Shown: piece after piece, positions 36,861 to 46,883 of the stretch | Position numbering within the stretch: position 1 is the stretch's first letter | Layout: each line of letters starts with the position of its first letter | Assembly (NCBI GenBank): GCA_963739985.1 | Contig: CAVUCE010000021.1 | Coordinates: 660,507-724,506, forward strand | Source of the DNA: CAVUCE01 sp963739985 | Lineage (GTDB): Bacteria; Bacteroidota; Ignavibacteria; Ignavibacteriales; Ignavibacteriaceae | Reading direction: 5' to 3' | Length of the DNA stretch: 64,000 nt | Position numbers and translations under genes: made by a program | Notes under the pieces: model-generated | The model's input: only the letters and a program-made list of their open reading frames with translations | Databases searched by the model: none | Told to the model about the DNA's origin: nothing

Positions 36861-39659
36861 ATGGGAAAGAAAAGCCTTACTTTTTTCGGAATTTGCTTAA
36901 TGCTGTTCTTTATGTGTGTTCAGAGCATAAAAGCGCAAGCAACTTCCCGGATTGAAGGAAAAGTAACAGATTCTTCTACAGGAGAAGGTCTACCTGGCGC
37001 AAATGTAATTCTGGAGAACACAAATTTTGGGGCTTCTTCAGATAGGTATGGAGGTTTTTTTATAAACCAGGTTCCAGCCGGAAGCTATACGTTAAAGGTA
37101 AGTTATATCGGCTATCAACAATACGCTACTCAAATTAATGTATCCCAATCTAAAAGGGTAATAAAAGTTGACGTCAAGCTCAACATTTCTGCAGTTAAAA
37201 TAAACGAAGTTGTTGTTAATGGACTACTACAAGGGCAAGTTAAGGCTCTTAATCAACAACTAAACTCTGATAAAATTAAAAATGTTTTATCACAGGAAGA
37301 GATGCAAAAATTCCCGGACATGAACACTGCTGAATCACTTCAAAGAATTCCGGGTGTGACCATATCAAGAAGTTTAGGTGAAGGAAGTTTTGTGTATTTA
37401 AGAGGAACAGAACCAAGATTAACTTCCGTAACAGTTGACGGTCAAAAATTGCCGTCTTCACAAGAAGATGCGAGATATATTGATCTGGGTGTAATAAACT
37501 CTAGCCAATTAGCTTCTGTTGAAGTTACAAAAGCTTTAACTCCCGATATGGATGCAGACGCTATAGGTGGTACAGTAAACTTAGTAACCCGCAGTCCTTT
37601 TGATCAAACCAAAACCCAATTTAAATTGGACCTCGGCGGGGGCTATGCTCCTCAAGGCAAAAATCCCCTTTATAGAGTTTCGGGAGTTTATACGGGATTT
37701 TTCGCCAATAAGAAATTCGGCTACACTATTTCTGGAAGTTATTATAGAAATAATATCCGAACTCACTCAGACGAATTTGATTGGGATAATGTTAATGATA
37801 TTAACGGAAACGAAATTCCTTTTGCACTAACTGATTTAAGATTCTATGATTACATTACGCATAGAGATCATATTGGGGGGAGTGCTAATTTAGATTACAG
37901 ACCTGACGGTGATAACTCTTATTACGTGCGTGGTATGTACAATAGATTAAACGATCAACAATCCAGAAATATGGTTCGCAATAGAATTAGCAAAGGTGAT
38001 TACCTGGATGCAACAACTATAGCTAAAACTAGATTAGCTTTTGAATTTCAAAACAGAGATGAAATTCACGATATAGTTTCAGTTTCTGCCGGTGGTAAAA
38101 ATAATTTTGATAATGCACAATTAGATTATGATTTAACATACGGCTGGGCGAATCAAACGCAGCAAGGTTCGGGTTCCGGAATAAAGTCGGAGTGGCAATT
38201 GAATGAAAAACCAAATGTAATTCTTAATCTTTCAGATGCAAATTTCCCGGGCATTACTTATACAAACATCACGGATCAATATGCTAGAGATGCGGCAAAT
38301 TGGGTAATTGATAACCAAGATGTTAGGGAAATTTCAATCACTAATAATGATTATACCGGAACAGTAAATCTTAAAATACCATATTCTTTGGGTACACTTC
38401 CCAGCGACTTAAAACTTGGCGTGAAAGTAACAATAAATAAAAAAGAAAGAACAGGAAACAGATCTAAATATAAATGGAAGGGTAATAACGATGTTTATAT
38501 GAGCTCTGTTTCAAGTGGTACTACAGTTGGTGATTTCCTTTTAGGGCATTATACATTTGGCCCTGAGGTAGATAATGATAAAGTGCGAAGCTTCATTTCT
38601 CAAAATGCAGGAAAAGATAATGCACTTAGGCAATACGTTAATTACACAGATGCCGACGGTGTTGGCGGTGATTATAATTTAACTGAAAAGGTTTATGCTG
38701 CTTACGGTATGACCACAATTAATATTGGACAACTTCTGGTTTTAGCTGGTCTCAGAGATGAATACACAAATACCAATTACAGAGGTACTCAAATATTCTT
38801 AGATAATAACGGTGATTTCTTAAACTCAATACCAATTGATAATACTCGAAATTACAATAACTTATTTCCATATTTACAATTCAGGTATAAGGTAAGTGAA
38901 AAATCAAATTTAAGATTTGCAGTAACAAGAAGTATTGCACGGCCTAACTTCTTTGATCTGGCTCCATATAATTGGGTAGATCCAAGCGGTGACCAAATTA
39001 CAAGAGGAAATCCAGGATTAGTTCCGACTATCTCAACAAATCTTGATTTAATGTATGGACACTACTTTAATGGAATCGGTGTGATTTCTGCTGGCCTATT
39101 TTATAAAGCACTTGATAAAGTTATCTACCAAAGAACATATCAACAAGTTGGCGGTGCATATGATGGATTTGATATTACAGAGCCTATCAATGGAGGAAGT
39201 GCTGATCTTTACGGTGTAGAATTAAACTGGATGCAGCAGTTTACTTTCTTACCCGGCTTTTTTAGCGGTTTTGGGATATATGGAAACTACACTTACACAA
39301 AATCTGAAGCTAAACTTCAGTATAGAGATTGGAATGTATTACCCGGACAAGCTGCTGATGTTGGAAACGTTGGTCTTAGTTTTGAAAAATTTGGTTTAAC
39401 AACGCGTTTAAGTCTTAATTACAACGCTAAAGTTTTAACCGAAGTTGGTAAAACACCGGATTATGATCGCTATACAGATAACCACTGGCAACTGGATTTC
39501 TCAGGTGTCTACGATATCCTGGATAACCTATCCTTCTATGTTGATGTTATAAATATAACAAATCAACCTAGCAGAGAATATCAAGGAATTTCAAGCAGAC
39601 CCAGATCCAATGCATATTACGGATTATCAATGAGATCAGGAATTAAATTAGATCTATAA
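36861..39659 (+). CDS. TonB-dependent receptor (intact)
   Basis: 932 residues. A signal peptide (LTFFGICLMLFFMCVQSIKAQ) leads into a carboxypeptidase-like domain (SRIEGKVTDSSTGEGLPGANVIL) and a plug. The plug contains MNTAESLQRIPGVTISRSLGEG, FVYLRGTEPRLTSVTVDGQKLP and DADAIGGTVNLVT. A 22-strand-type barrel follows, ending SGIKLDL. The plug resembles the long carbohydrate-type receptors of the Caulobacter kind rather than siderophore receptors. An AATCGGAGG site precedes the ATG. It follows the T9SS propeller and precedes the SUMF1-sialidase lipoprotein by 25 bp. Uptake of an oligosaccharide freed from a sulfated glycan is the contextual guess. Confidence 0.85.
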   Translation: MGKKSLTFFGICLMLFFMCVQSIKAQATSRIEGKVTDSSTGEGLPGANVILENTNFGASSDRYGGFFINQVPAGSYTLKVSYIGYQQYATQINVSQSKRVIKVDVKLNISAVKINEVVVNGLLQGQVKALNQQLNSDKIKNVLSQEEMQKFPDMNTAESLQRIPGVTISRSLGEGSFVYLRGTEPRLTSVTVDGQKLPSSQEDARYIDLGVINSSQLASVEVTKALTPDMDADAIGGTVNLVTRSPFDQTKTQFKLDLGGGYAPQGKNPLYRVSGVYTGFFANKKFGYTISGSYYRNNIRTHSDEFDWDNVNDINGNEIPFALTDLRFYDYITHRDHIGGSANLDYRPDGDNSYYVRGMYNRLNDQQSRNMVRNRISKGDYLDATTIAKTRLAFEFQNRDEIHDIVSVSAGGKNNFDNAQLDYDLTYGWANQTQQGSGSGIKSEWQLNEKPNVILNLSDANFPGITYTNITDQYARDAANWVIDNQDVREISITNNDYTGTVNLKIPYSLGTLPSDLKLGVKVTINKKERTGNRSKYKWKGNNDVYMSSVSSGTTVGDFLLGHYTFGPEVDNDKVRSFISQNAGKDNALRQYVNYTDADGVGGDYNLTEKVYAAYGMTTINIGQLLVLAGLRDEYTNTNYRGTQIFLDNNGDFLNSIPIDNTRNYNNLFPYLQFRYKVSEKSNLRFAVTRSIARPNFFDLAPYNWVDPSGDQITRGNPGLVPTISTNLDLMYGHYFNGIGVISAGLFYKALDKVIYQRTYQQVGGAYDGFDITEPINGGSADLYGVELNWMQQFTFLPGFFSGFGIYGNYTYTKSEAKLQYRDWNVLPGQAADVGNVGLSFEKFGLTTRLSLNYNAKVLTEVGKTPDYDRYTDNHWQLDFSGVYDILDNLSFYVDVINITNQPSREYQGISSRPRSNAYYGLSMRSGIKLDL

Positions 39660-39684
39660 AAATTTTTAACAACTTTTAGCAAAT

Positions 39685-42164
39685 ATGCGTATTAATAAAT
39701 TAAGAACAGTTCTAATAATTTTAACTCTTCTAGTAACCGGATGCTCTCAGAAAAAGCATCAATTTAAAAATTCCGTGGGAATGAACTTTGTACTCATACC
39801 GTCAGGTTCTTTTTCGATGGGCAGCCAAAATAAAGTTGATGCGAAAAAAATGGGAGGTCCGAAATATCTTACCAACGGCGATTATGATGAAAAACCTGTT
39901 CATAAAGTGAACATCAGTAATTCATTTTATATCTCGGTAAAGGAAGTAACTGTTAAACAATTTCAACAGTTTAGATCAACATATGTGGGAGTTAAAAAAT
40001 ATTACCCTTTTGCTACAGGAATCAGTTGGGATGATGCTGTTGCTTACTGCAAATGGTTAAGTAAAAAAGAAGGTAAAAACTATCGTCTTCCGACTGAAGC
40101 AGAATGGGAATACGCATGTAGGGCCGGTACAAAATCACCGTTCTATTCAGGAGATAAGTTACCTGATTCGGCATCTTCGAACTCGTGGGGATTAGAAAAT
40201 ATGTCTAATGATGTAGCCGAATGGGTGGCTGATTGGTACGGTGATTATTCTGCAGATGATCAAACTGATCCTGTAGGGCCGGATCATGGATTTGCAAAAG
40301 TTGTTCGTGGAGCGGGGTTAGATTCACAGGCTCCGTACTATTCAAGATCTGCTAATCGTGCGGGAATTGCTCCTGATTTCCCGCCGATTCCTTTAGAAAA
40401 AATTCATTCAGTTAAAGATTCAAATTCAAATAATATTACTTCAGATAATTCAAAGTCTGCATTAAAAGCCAGGGAGCATTACAAGAAATTTTATAGAGAA
40501 GAATCTAACAATGAAGGAAACCATAACATCGGTTTTAGAATTGTACAAGCACCAAAACCGGAGTCTGATTTCACTGCTGAAAAAATACCGTTTGTCAGAC
40601 AGTGCGTTTTATCTACAAATGATATGGCTAAAATAGGTCCGGATCCAAACAAACCATATTTCAGAAAAAGAGATTTACTTCCAATACCCCCGGATAATAT
40701 TAATGTTGATAATATTGGTGTCATTCCAACAGTAGGTTTTCATCCGGGAATATTGAGACATAACCATAGTCCATCGCTCGTTGTTTGTCCAAACGGAGAT
40801 GTATTAGCGATATATTATACTTCAGTATCTGAAGTAGAACCTAATGTTGCGCTAATGGCTCTACGTTTAAGATTCGGACATGATCAATGGGATATGCCGA
40901 GCTTGTTCCTGGATTTTCCGGATGTTGATGATCATGCACCTTTAGCATGGACTGACGGCGATACGCTGAGACTATTCTGGGGAGCTAATAAACTTGCTTC
41001 CGGTTTCCCTTTTCATTGGATAAGTTCTACGGATAACGGTGCCACATGGAGTAAAGTTCACTATCCGATATTTGAAACTCTGCTCGGCGGATATTCTGCC
41101 CAGCCTATAAATTCAGCTTTCAGAGATTATAAAGGCTATTTACACATTGCCAGTGATGCTATCGGGGCAGAATCAGTGCTGTGGGAAAGTACTAATAACG
41201 GCAAAACCTGGATCGATCTCGGTGGAAGAACAGGCGGAAGGCATACAACCTTTGCTTTACTGAAGGATGGTACCATTCTTGGTATGGGCGGGAAGAGTTC
41301 TGATATTGATGGCTTTATGCCGGAATCAATCTCAGATGATGGAGGAAAAACCTGGAAAATTAAAAAATCTCCATTTCCCTCGCTGGGCAGTAATCAGCGT
41401 CCAACTATCATAAAATTAAAAGACGGTAATTTGTTTTTTGCGGGAGACCTGGAAAGAAAAGACGGCTACCAGCCGAAAGGTTTTCATCAAAAAGGGGCTT
41501 ATGCTGCATTATCAAAAGATCAGGGAAAAACATGGCATATTAAAAAAATTCCTGGAGTACAGGTTCATGAAGATCCGGATCGGGCGAAAGAAATGGGCGG
41601 CGGAACTCTAGGATACTCTGTAGCAAGACAAGCCCCCAACGGAGTTATTCATTTAATTACATCGATGAATACACCGTGCCTTGAATTTTCTTTCAATGAA
41701 GCCTGGATATTGGATAAAAAAAATGAGGATGTAGAAATAAATGTTATGAAGTCAACAGCTAATGAAATCTCAAATGTTAAAAAATATGAGCAAAAATATT
41801 CCGATGGAAATATAAAAGCTATCTGGTATGCAGGACCGGCAACGATGGAAGATATTTACTTAACGGGAAAGAAACTTTTTATTATGAAAACGGCAAAAAG
41901 GAATGGGAAGTAAGTTTTGATAAAGGTAAAAAAGTAGGCGAGGAGAATTTCTGGGATCAGCAGGGAAATAAAGTTTGGACGTGGATACATAATAAGAATA
42001 AAAAAGATGTTTGGACTCACTGGTACAAAAACGGACAAAAAAAATCCCAATCATTCTGGGAAGGTAAATTTTGTAACGGCATCGCAACAGAGTGGGATCG
42101 TGACGGAAATGTGATTCATAAATATGAATTGCAAAATGGCTTTGTGAAAGAAAAATTAAAATAA
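39685..42164 (+). pseudogene. SUMF1 / sialidase-like / MORN lipoprotein, one missing base
   Basis: The lipobox LVTGC gives Cys20. Residues about 30-305 are a SUMF1 (formylglycine-generating-enzyme-like) domain: GMNFVLIPSGSFSMGS, YRLPTEAEWEYACRAGT, NDVAEWVADWYG, GFRIV. Residues about 345-700 form a sialidase-like propeller with Asp-boxes (STDNGATW, STNNGKTW, SDDGGKTW, SKDQGKTW). The first frame ends at 41913. Adding one A at 41841-41842 gives NDGRYLLNGKETFYYENGKK and continues as MORN-like repeats to 42164, 826 residues in total. The usual cysteine pair of aerobic formylglycine enzymes is not evident, so this is probably a binding or hydrolytic surface protein, not the sulfatase activator. It lies 75 bp ahead of the sulfatase. 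Confidence 0.7.
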
Positions 42165-42238
42165 AATTAGTAAGTAATTAAAATACACCGTTATCAAAGA
42201 CGTCAAATTTTAATCTTCGAAAGGAGCAGCAATCAGCC

Positions 42239-43696
42239 ATGGAACGTAGGGAATTTTTATCGGCAATAGGAAAAGCTTCAGTTGGTTTAGCAGGCTATAT
42301 GGCTTTGGGAAATACATTAGAGAATTTTACAAAATCCGATAAGCCGTTAAACTTTGTTTTCATTTTAGCGGATGATATGGGATGGAATCAAACCGGCTAC
42401 AGTGGTTCTACTTTTTATGAAACTCCTAATATAGATAAGCTTGCCCGCGACGGGATGCATTTTACAAATGCTTATGCACCGGCGCCGACTTGTTCTCCAT
42501 CTCGCGCAGGTATAATGACGGGAAGATTTCCCGCAAGAATTCACTTAACCGAATATATACCTGGAGATCCTTATCCATGGGCAAAATTAAGAGCCCCTAA
42601 AGAAGTTGACAGGTTGCCGCTTGAAGAGATCACTATTGCGGAAATGTTAAAGCAAAAAGGGTATGTAAGTGCGGAAGTTGGCAAGTGGCATCTTAACAAA
42701 GATAAACATTATAAACTTGGAAGGCCGGGTGATCCTGAATCGCAGGGATTTGATTTTTCGCACCCTACTGTTAAACCAAAGTATGATGCTAATCCAAATA
42801 AAGATGCACATCATGCAATTGAAATAACAAACGAATCGATAAAATTTCTCAACAAGAATAAGGACAAACCTTTCTTTTTGTATGTAGCTCATCATATTGT
42901 TCATCGCCCAATTATGGAACACGCTGACTTAATCTTTAAATATCAAGAAAAAAGGGATTCCGATCTTGATATAAACAATCCTATTATGGGGGCAATGATA
43001 GAGCGTTTGGATACTGAAATAGGCATTCTACTTAAGAGAATTGATGACCTTGGTCTGAGAGATAATACTGTGGTTGTTTTCTTTTCGGATAACGGAGGCT
43101 ATGATAAACTTCAAGCGCAGGATCCTTTACGCGGAGGTAAGTCAATGCTTTATGAAGGCGGTATTAGAGTTCCTTTTGCTATTAGATGGCCTGGTACCGT
43201 AAAACCGGGAACGGTCTGTAATGAGCCTGTAATTGGTTGCGACTTTTTCCCGACAATAGGTGACATCGCCGGAATTAAAAGTTTCAAACATACAATAGAC
43301 GGAAAAAGTTTAGTACCTCTTCTTAAACAGAAAGGTAAATTAAAAAGAGATGAATTATGCTGGCATTATCCGCATTATCATCGATTCAATTATCGCCCAT
43401 CGGGGGCAATCAGAGTCGGCGATTATAAATTAATAGAGTGGTATGAACGGTCCTACTTTAACGAATCTCACCCGGTTACTTTATACAATTTAAAAGATGA
43501 TATAGGTGAAAAAAATGATTTAGCGGAAAAGATGCCGGAGAAAGCCAAGGAACTTTGGGATAAGTTGAAAAAATGGAGAAAGGATGTCGGTGCTCAAGAG
43601 ATGACAAAGAACCCCAACTTCGATCCTAAGAAGGCGCTTTTCTGGAATGCAAAAGTAGATCCTAATAGTGCTAAGGCTATCGGACAATATTATTAA
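42239..43696 (+). CDS. Type I sulfatase with Tat signal
   Basis: 485 residues. The formylglycine motif CSPSR (Cys85 to Arg89) lies in APTCSPSRAGIMTGR, and FILADDMGWN gives the metal-binding Asp pair. Further markers are EVGKWHLN and FFSDNGGYD. The N terminus MERREFLSAIGKASVG is a twin-arginine signal, so it is exported folded, after Cys85 has been oxidised in the cytoplasm. The sulfatase-maturating enzyme at 62073 could do that without oxygen. A good AAGGAG precedes the ATG. It should remove sulfate esters from a polysaccharide or oligosaccharide in the periplasm. The substrate is not deducible; neighbours suggest a sulfated glycan containing acid or deoxy sugars. Confidence 0.9.
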   Translation: MERREFLSAIGKASVGLAGYMALGNTLENFTKSDKPLNFVFILADDMGWNQTGYSGSTFYETPNIDKLARDGMHFTNAYAPAPTCSPSRAGIMTGRFPARIHLTEYIPGDPYPWAKLRAPKEVDRLPLEEITIAEMLKQKGYVSAEVGKWHLNKDKHYKLGRPGDPESQGFDFSHPTVKPKYDANPNKDAHHAIEITNESIKFLNKNKDKPFFLYVAHHIVHRPIMEHADLIFKYQEKRDSDLDINNPIMGAMIERLDTEIGILLKRIDDLGLRDNTVVVFFSDNGGYDKLQAQDPLRGGKSMLYEGGIRVPFAIRWPGTVKPGTVCNEPVIGCDFFPTIGDIAGIKSFKHTIDGKSLVPLLKQKGKLKRDELCWHYPHYHRFNYRPSGAIRVGDYKLIEWYERSYFNESHPVTLYNLKDDIGEKNDLAEKMPEKAKELWDKLKKWRKDVGAQEMTKNPNFDPKKALFWNAKVDPNSAKAIGQYY

Positions 43697-43716
43697 AGAA
43701 TTTTAGGAAAGATTTT

Positions 43717-44862
43717 ATGAGATCAATTTCATTATTACATCCGAAAAAAATGGTATTTGGTATTGATTCGGGTTTACAGGTAGGAAAAAGCTTATCGGAT
43801 AAAGGAATCAAAAAAGTATTTATAATTACCGCGCCCGAAATACTTAACATTATCAAAGATGTAATTGAAAATATTAAGAAAGGAAAAATTAGCGTAACAA
43901 TAGATGATTCTATTGTAAGAGAACCGACTATTGAATCATTCACTTCTTCTCTTCAACGTGCAAAAAACATTTCTGCGGATTGCGTTATAGGAATAGGTGG
44001 CGGGAGCGTACTAGATGTTTCCAAATTAGTTGCGGCGTTTATAAATAATGATCAGAATGTTCAGGATACCTTTGGTATCGGAAATCTGAAAAGTAGAAAC
44101 ACACATTTAGTTTGTCTCCCTACTACATCAGGAACTGGAAGCGAAGTTTCACCAAATGCAATTCTTCTTGATCAATCGGATAATTTAAAGAAAGGTGTGA
44201 TCAGCCCTTTTTTAGTTCCTGATGAATCTTACATCGATCCAAAATTAACTTTAACGGTTCCGCCTAAAGTAACGGCATCTACGGGAATGGACGCGCTTAC
44301 ACATTGCATAGAAGCATACGCTAATAAATATGCTCATCCGGTTATAGATCTTTATGCCCTTGAAGGTATTAGATTAATTGCGGGAAATATTGTAAAAGCA
44401 TATAAAAACGGTAACGATTTAGAAGCTAGAGAAAAATTATCTCTCGGAAGTTTATTCGGCGGATTGTGTTTAGGACCCGTAAATACAGCCGCAGTTCATG
44501 CATTATCTTATCCTCTCGGCGGCGAGTTTCACGTTGCACACGGGTTGTCAAACGCGCTTCTTTTACCGTACGTTATTGATTTTAATTTAGATGCAGGCAT
44601 ATCTAGATATGCGGATGTAGCTATGGCACTCGGTGCAGAAAAGAAAGCATCGGAATTAGAAACTGCAAAAGCAGGAGTTGAAAAACTTAAAGAACTTTCC
44701 GCATCACTCGGCATTCCGGATAAATTGTCATCGATTGACATCCCTAAAGAAGCGATAACAAAAATAGCTGAGATGGCCATAACAGTTCAGCGACTGCTTA
44801 AAAACAACTTGAAAGAAATATCGGTTAACGACGCCATAGAAATTTATACAAATGCCTATTAA
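43717..44862 (+). CDS. Iron-containing alcohol dehydrogenase
   Basis: 381 residues of the group III Fe-ADH family. GIGGGSVLDVSKLVA is the nucleotide-binding part, CLPTTSGTGSEVSPNAIL follows it, and GMDALTHCIEAY and AVHALSYPLGGEFHVAHGLSNALLLP bring the metal-binding Asp and His residues. It reduces an aldehyde or ketone, or oxidises an alcohol, with NAD(P)H, in the cytoplasm. Possible jobs here are lactaldehyde or tartronate-semialdehyde type reduction, or oxidation of an acid-sugar precursor. It lies 20 bp after the sulfatase and 27 bp before the DapA-family gene, within one operon. The substrate is unknown. Confidence 0.85.
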   Translation: MRSISLLHPKKMVFGIDSGLQVGKSLSDKGIKKVFIITAPEILNIIKDVIENIKKGKISVTIDDSIVREPTIESFTSSLQRAKNISADCVIGIGGGSVLDVSKLVAAFINNDQNVQDTFGIGNLKSRNTHLVCLPTTSGTGSEVSPNAILLDQSDNLKKGVISPFLVPDESYIDPKLTLTVPPKVTASTGMDALTHCIEAYANKYAHPVIDLYALEGIRLIAGNIVKAYKNGNDLEAREKLSLGSLFGGLCLGPVNTAAVHALSYPLGGEFHVAHGLSNALLLPYVIDFNLDAGISRYADVAMALGAEKKASELETAKAGVEKLKELSASLGIPDKLSSIDIPKEAITKIAEMAITVQRLLKNNLKEISVNDAIEIYTNAY

Positions 44863-44889
44863 CGCAAACAAATTCTAAAAAAGGGAAAA

Positions 44890-45807
44890 ATGAGATTAAA
44901 GAAAAAATACAGCGGAATAATCGTTCCCATGATAACACCGTTTACCCAAAACGGGACAATAGATGAAAAAAGTTTAGAAAAAATTATTGAAAATTTTATA
45001 GCAAACGGCGCTTCGCCTTTTGCTTTTGGAACCACGGGTGAAGGTTCGTCCATAGAGTTTAAAGAGAAATGCAGCGCTGCCAAAACAATAGTAGAAATTG
45101 TTAACGGCAGATCGCTCACTTATGCTGATATCTCTAGTAATTCCATTGATGAGTCTATCAACCTGGGCAAAGCATTTCATGATGTCGGGATAGACGCAGT
45201 TACGGCTCACTTACCTACATATTATGCTTTAAATCCGGATCAAATGCTTTCGTATTACGAAAACCTTGTAGAGAAAATTTCTTCACCTCTAATACTTTAT
45301 AATATTTCTGCTACTACTCATATGTCTATTCCTCTCGAAGTAATTGAAAAGTTAAGTCATCATCCCCAAATAGTAGGCTTAAAGGATTCCGAAAGAGATT
45401 TAGAAAGATTGCAGACCGCAATAAGAAATTATTCATCAAGAGAAGATTTTTCACATTTGATTGGCTGGGGCGGCCAATGCTGCAGCGGTTTAATATTGGG
45501 CTCCGACGGTTTAGTCCCTAGTACCGGCAACTTTATTCCGGGAATTTATAATGAAATGTACAACGCAGTTTTAACGGACGATAATGATAATGCTTTACAA
45601 CTTCAAAAACAGACTGAAGAGATTTCGGCTGTTTATCAGAAAGGAAAACTTCTTGGAGAATCGCTTGCAGCTTTAAAAGTTATTATGAATGTTCTTCAGT
45701 TGTGCGATAAAAATATGATTCCACCGCTTACCAAATTATCCAAGGAGGATGAAGAAGAGGTTTTAAGAAATTTCAAAAATATACAAGAAAAATATACGAT
45801 TAGATAA
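44890..45807 (+). CDS. DapA/NanA-family aldolase or synthase
   Basis: 305 residues. GIIVPMITPFTQNGTID starts the barrel, FGTTGEGSS is the carboxylate-binding motif, LILYNI supplies the Tyr, and VGLKDSERD supplies the Schiff-base Lys. The family includes dihydrodipicolinate synthase, N-acetylneuraminate lyase and 2-keto-3-deoxy sugar acid aldolases. A biosynthetic DapA role is unlikely inside a catabolic operon with PdxA2, a DUF1537 kinase and a GntP transporter. Cleavage of a 2-keto-3-deoxy acid to pyruvate and an aldehyde is more probable, and the Fe-ADH or the aldehyde dehydrogenase could take the aldehyde. Confidence 0.8.
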   Translation: MRLKKKYSGIIVPMITPFTQNGTIDEKSLEKIIENFIANGASPFAFGTTGEGSSIEFKEKCSAAKTIVEIVNGRSLTYADISSNSIDESINLGKAFHDVGIDAVTAHLPTYYALNPDQMLSYYENLVEKISSPLILYNISATTHMSIPLEVIEKLSHHPQIVGLKDSERDLERLQTAIRNYSSREDFSHLIGWGGQCCSGLILGSDGLVPSTGNFIPGIYNEMYNAVLTDDNDNALQLQKQTEEISAVYQKGKLLGESLAALKVIMNVLQLCDKNMIPPLTKLSKEDEEEVLRNFKNIQEKYTIR

Positions 45808-45822
45808 TAGGAGAATTTATTG

Positions 45823-46872
45823 ATGTTGAATGATAAACCAATTCTCGGAATTACAATGGGTGATCCTTCAAGCATTGGGCCGGAAATAGTAGTTAAATCA
45901 ATTACTTCCGGGGAATTACATAATCTTTGCAGACCTATAATTATTGGTGATGCTAATGTTCTTGAAGATGCAATCAGTTTTACAAAAGTGAAGCTGGAAG
46001 TAAACAATATAAGTGAAGTAAAAGATGCAAAGTTCCAGATAGGAACTTTAGATCTTATCAATTTAAATAATGTTAATATGAGTGAATTTGAATACGGGAA
46101 AGTTTCAGCAATGGCGGGGAATGCGGCTTTTGAGTACGTTAAAAAAGCAATTGATCTAGCTCTTTCAAAAGAAATCAACGGAACAGTAACAAGTCCTATT
46201 CACAAAGAATCAATTAATATAGCCGGACATCATTATTCAGGGCATACAGAAATTTATGCAGATTTAACCGGCACAAAAAAATACGGCATGTTGTTAGTAG
46301 ACGAATTCTTAAAAGTAATTCATGTTTCAACGCATGTGTCTCTGAGAAAAGCATGCGATTTAGTAAAAAAAAATAGAGTACTCGATGTTATCGAATTGAT
46401 AAACGATGGCTTAAAAATGATAGGAATTGAAAATCCTAGAATAGGAGTTGCTGGCTTAAATCCACATGCAAGTGATGGTGGATTATTTGGTGACGAAGAA
46501 GAAAAAGAAGTTACACCAGCAGTAGAGGAAGCTAAAGCGGAAGGGATTAATGTTGAAGGACCAATACCGGGTGATACGTTATTTTCAAAAGCCAAAGGCG
46601 GTAAGTATGACGGCTGTGTAGCGATGTATCATGACCAAGGTCATATTCCATTTAAACTGGAGGGTTTTCACTGGAATGAAAAAGAGATGAGAATGGAAAG
46701 TGTTAAGGGTGTGAATATAACACTTGGACTGCCAATTATACGCACTTCTGTAGACCACGGAACAGCCTTTGAGATAGCAGGAAAGGGAATTGCAAGTTCG
46801 GAGGCACTTATCTTCGCAGCCAAATATGCTGCGATAATGGCTGAACATAAAACTTATAAAAAAAGTAATTAA
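45823..46872 (+). CDS. pdxA2: PdxA2-like 4-phospho-acid-sugar dehydrogenase
   Basis: 349 residues from the ATG at 45823; an in-frame TTG just before it is less likely. TAGGAG lies 9 bases upstream. All PdxA marks are present: GITMGDPSSIGPEIVVK, HYSGHTEIYADL with a metal His, HVSLRKACD, GLNPHASDGGLFGDEE and YHDQGHIPFK. PdxA proper serves vitamin B6 synthesis. The PdxA2 branch, encoded next to DUF1537 kinases, oxidises 4-phospho-D-threonate or -erythronate, which then loses CO2 to give dihydroxyacetone phosphate. The kinase follows 11 bp downstream, which strongly favours the catabolic role. Which four-carbon acid is used is not clear. Confidence 0.8.
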   Translation: MLNDKPILGITMGDPSSIGPEIVVKSITSGELHNLCRPIIIGDANVLEDAISFTKVKLEVNNISEVKDAKFQIGTLDLINLNNVNMSEFEYGKVSAMAGNAAFEYVKKAIDLALSKEINGTVTSPIHKESINIAGHHYSGHTEIYADLTGTKKYGMLLVDEFLKVIHVSTHVSLRKACDLVKKNRVLDVIELINDGLKMIGIENPRIGVAGLNPHASDGGLFGDEEEKEVTPAVEEAKAEGINVEGPIPGDTLFSKAKGGKYDGCVAMYHDQGHIPFKLEGFHWNEKEMRMESVKGVNITLGLPIIRTSVDHGTAFEIAGKGIASSEALIFAAKYAAIMAEHKTYKKSN

Positions 46873-46883
46873 GGTATTTTTTT

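Noticed and set aside
39770..40600. Calling the SUMF1 domain a true formylglycine-generating enzyme
   Set aside because: The expected active-site cysteine pair is not evident, the protein is an exported lipoprotein, and an anSME for this job is present at 62073.
45823..46872. Biosynthetic PdxA of vitamin B6
   Set aside because: The sequence alone would allow it, but the DUF1537 kinase 11 bp downstream and the GntP permease indicate the catabolic PdxA2 role.
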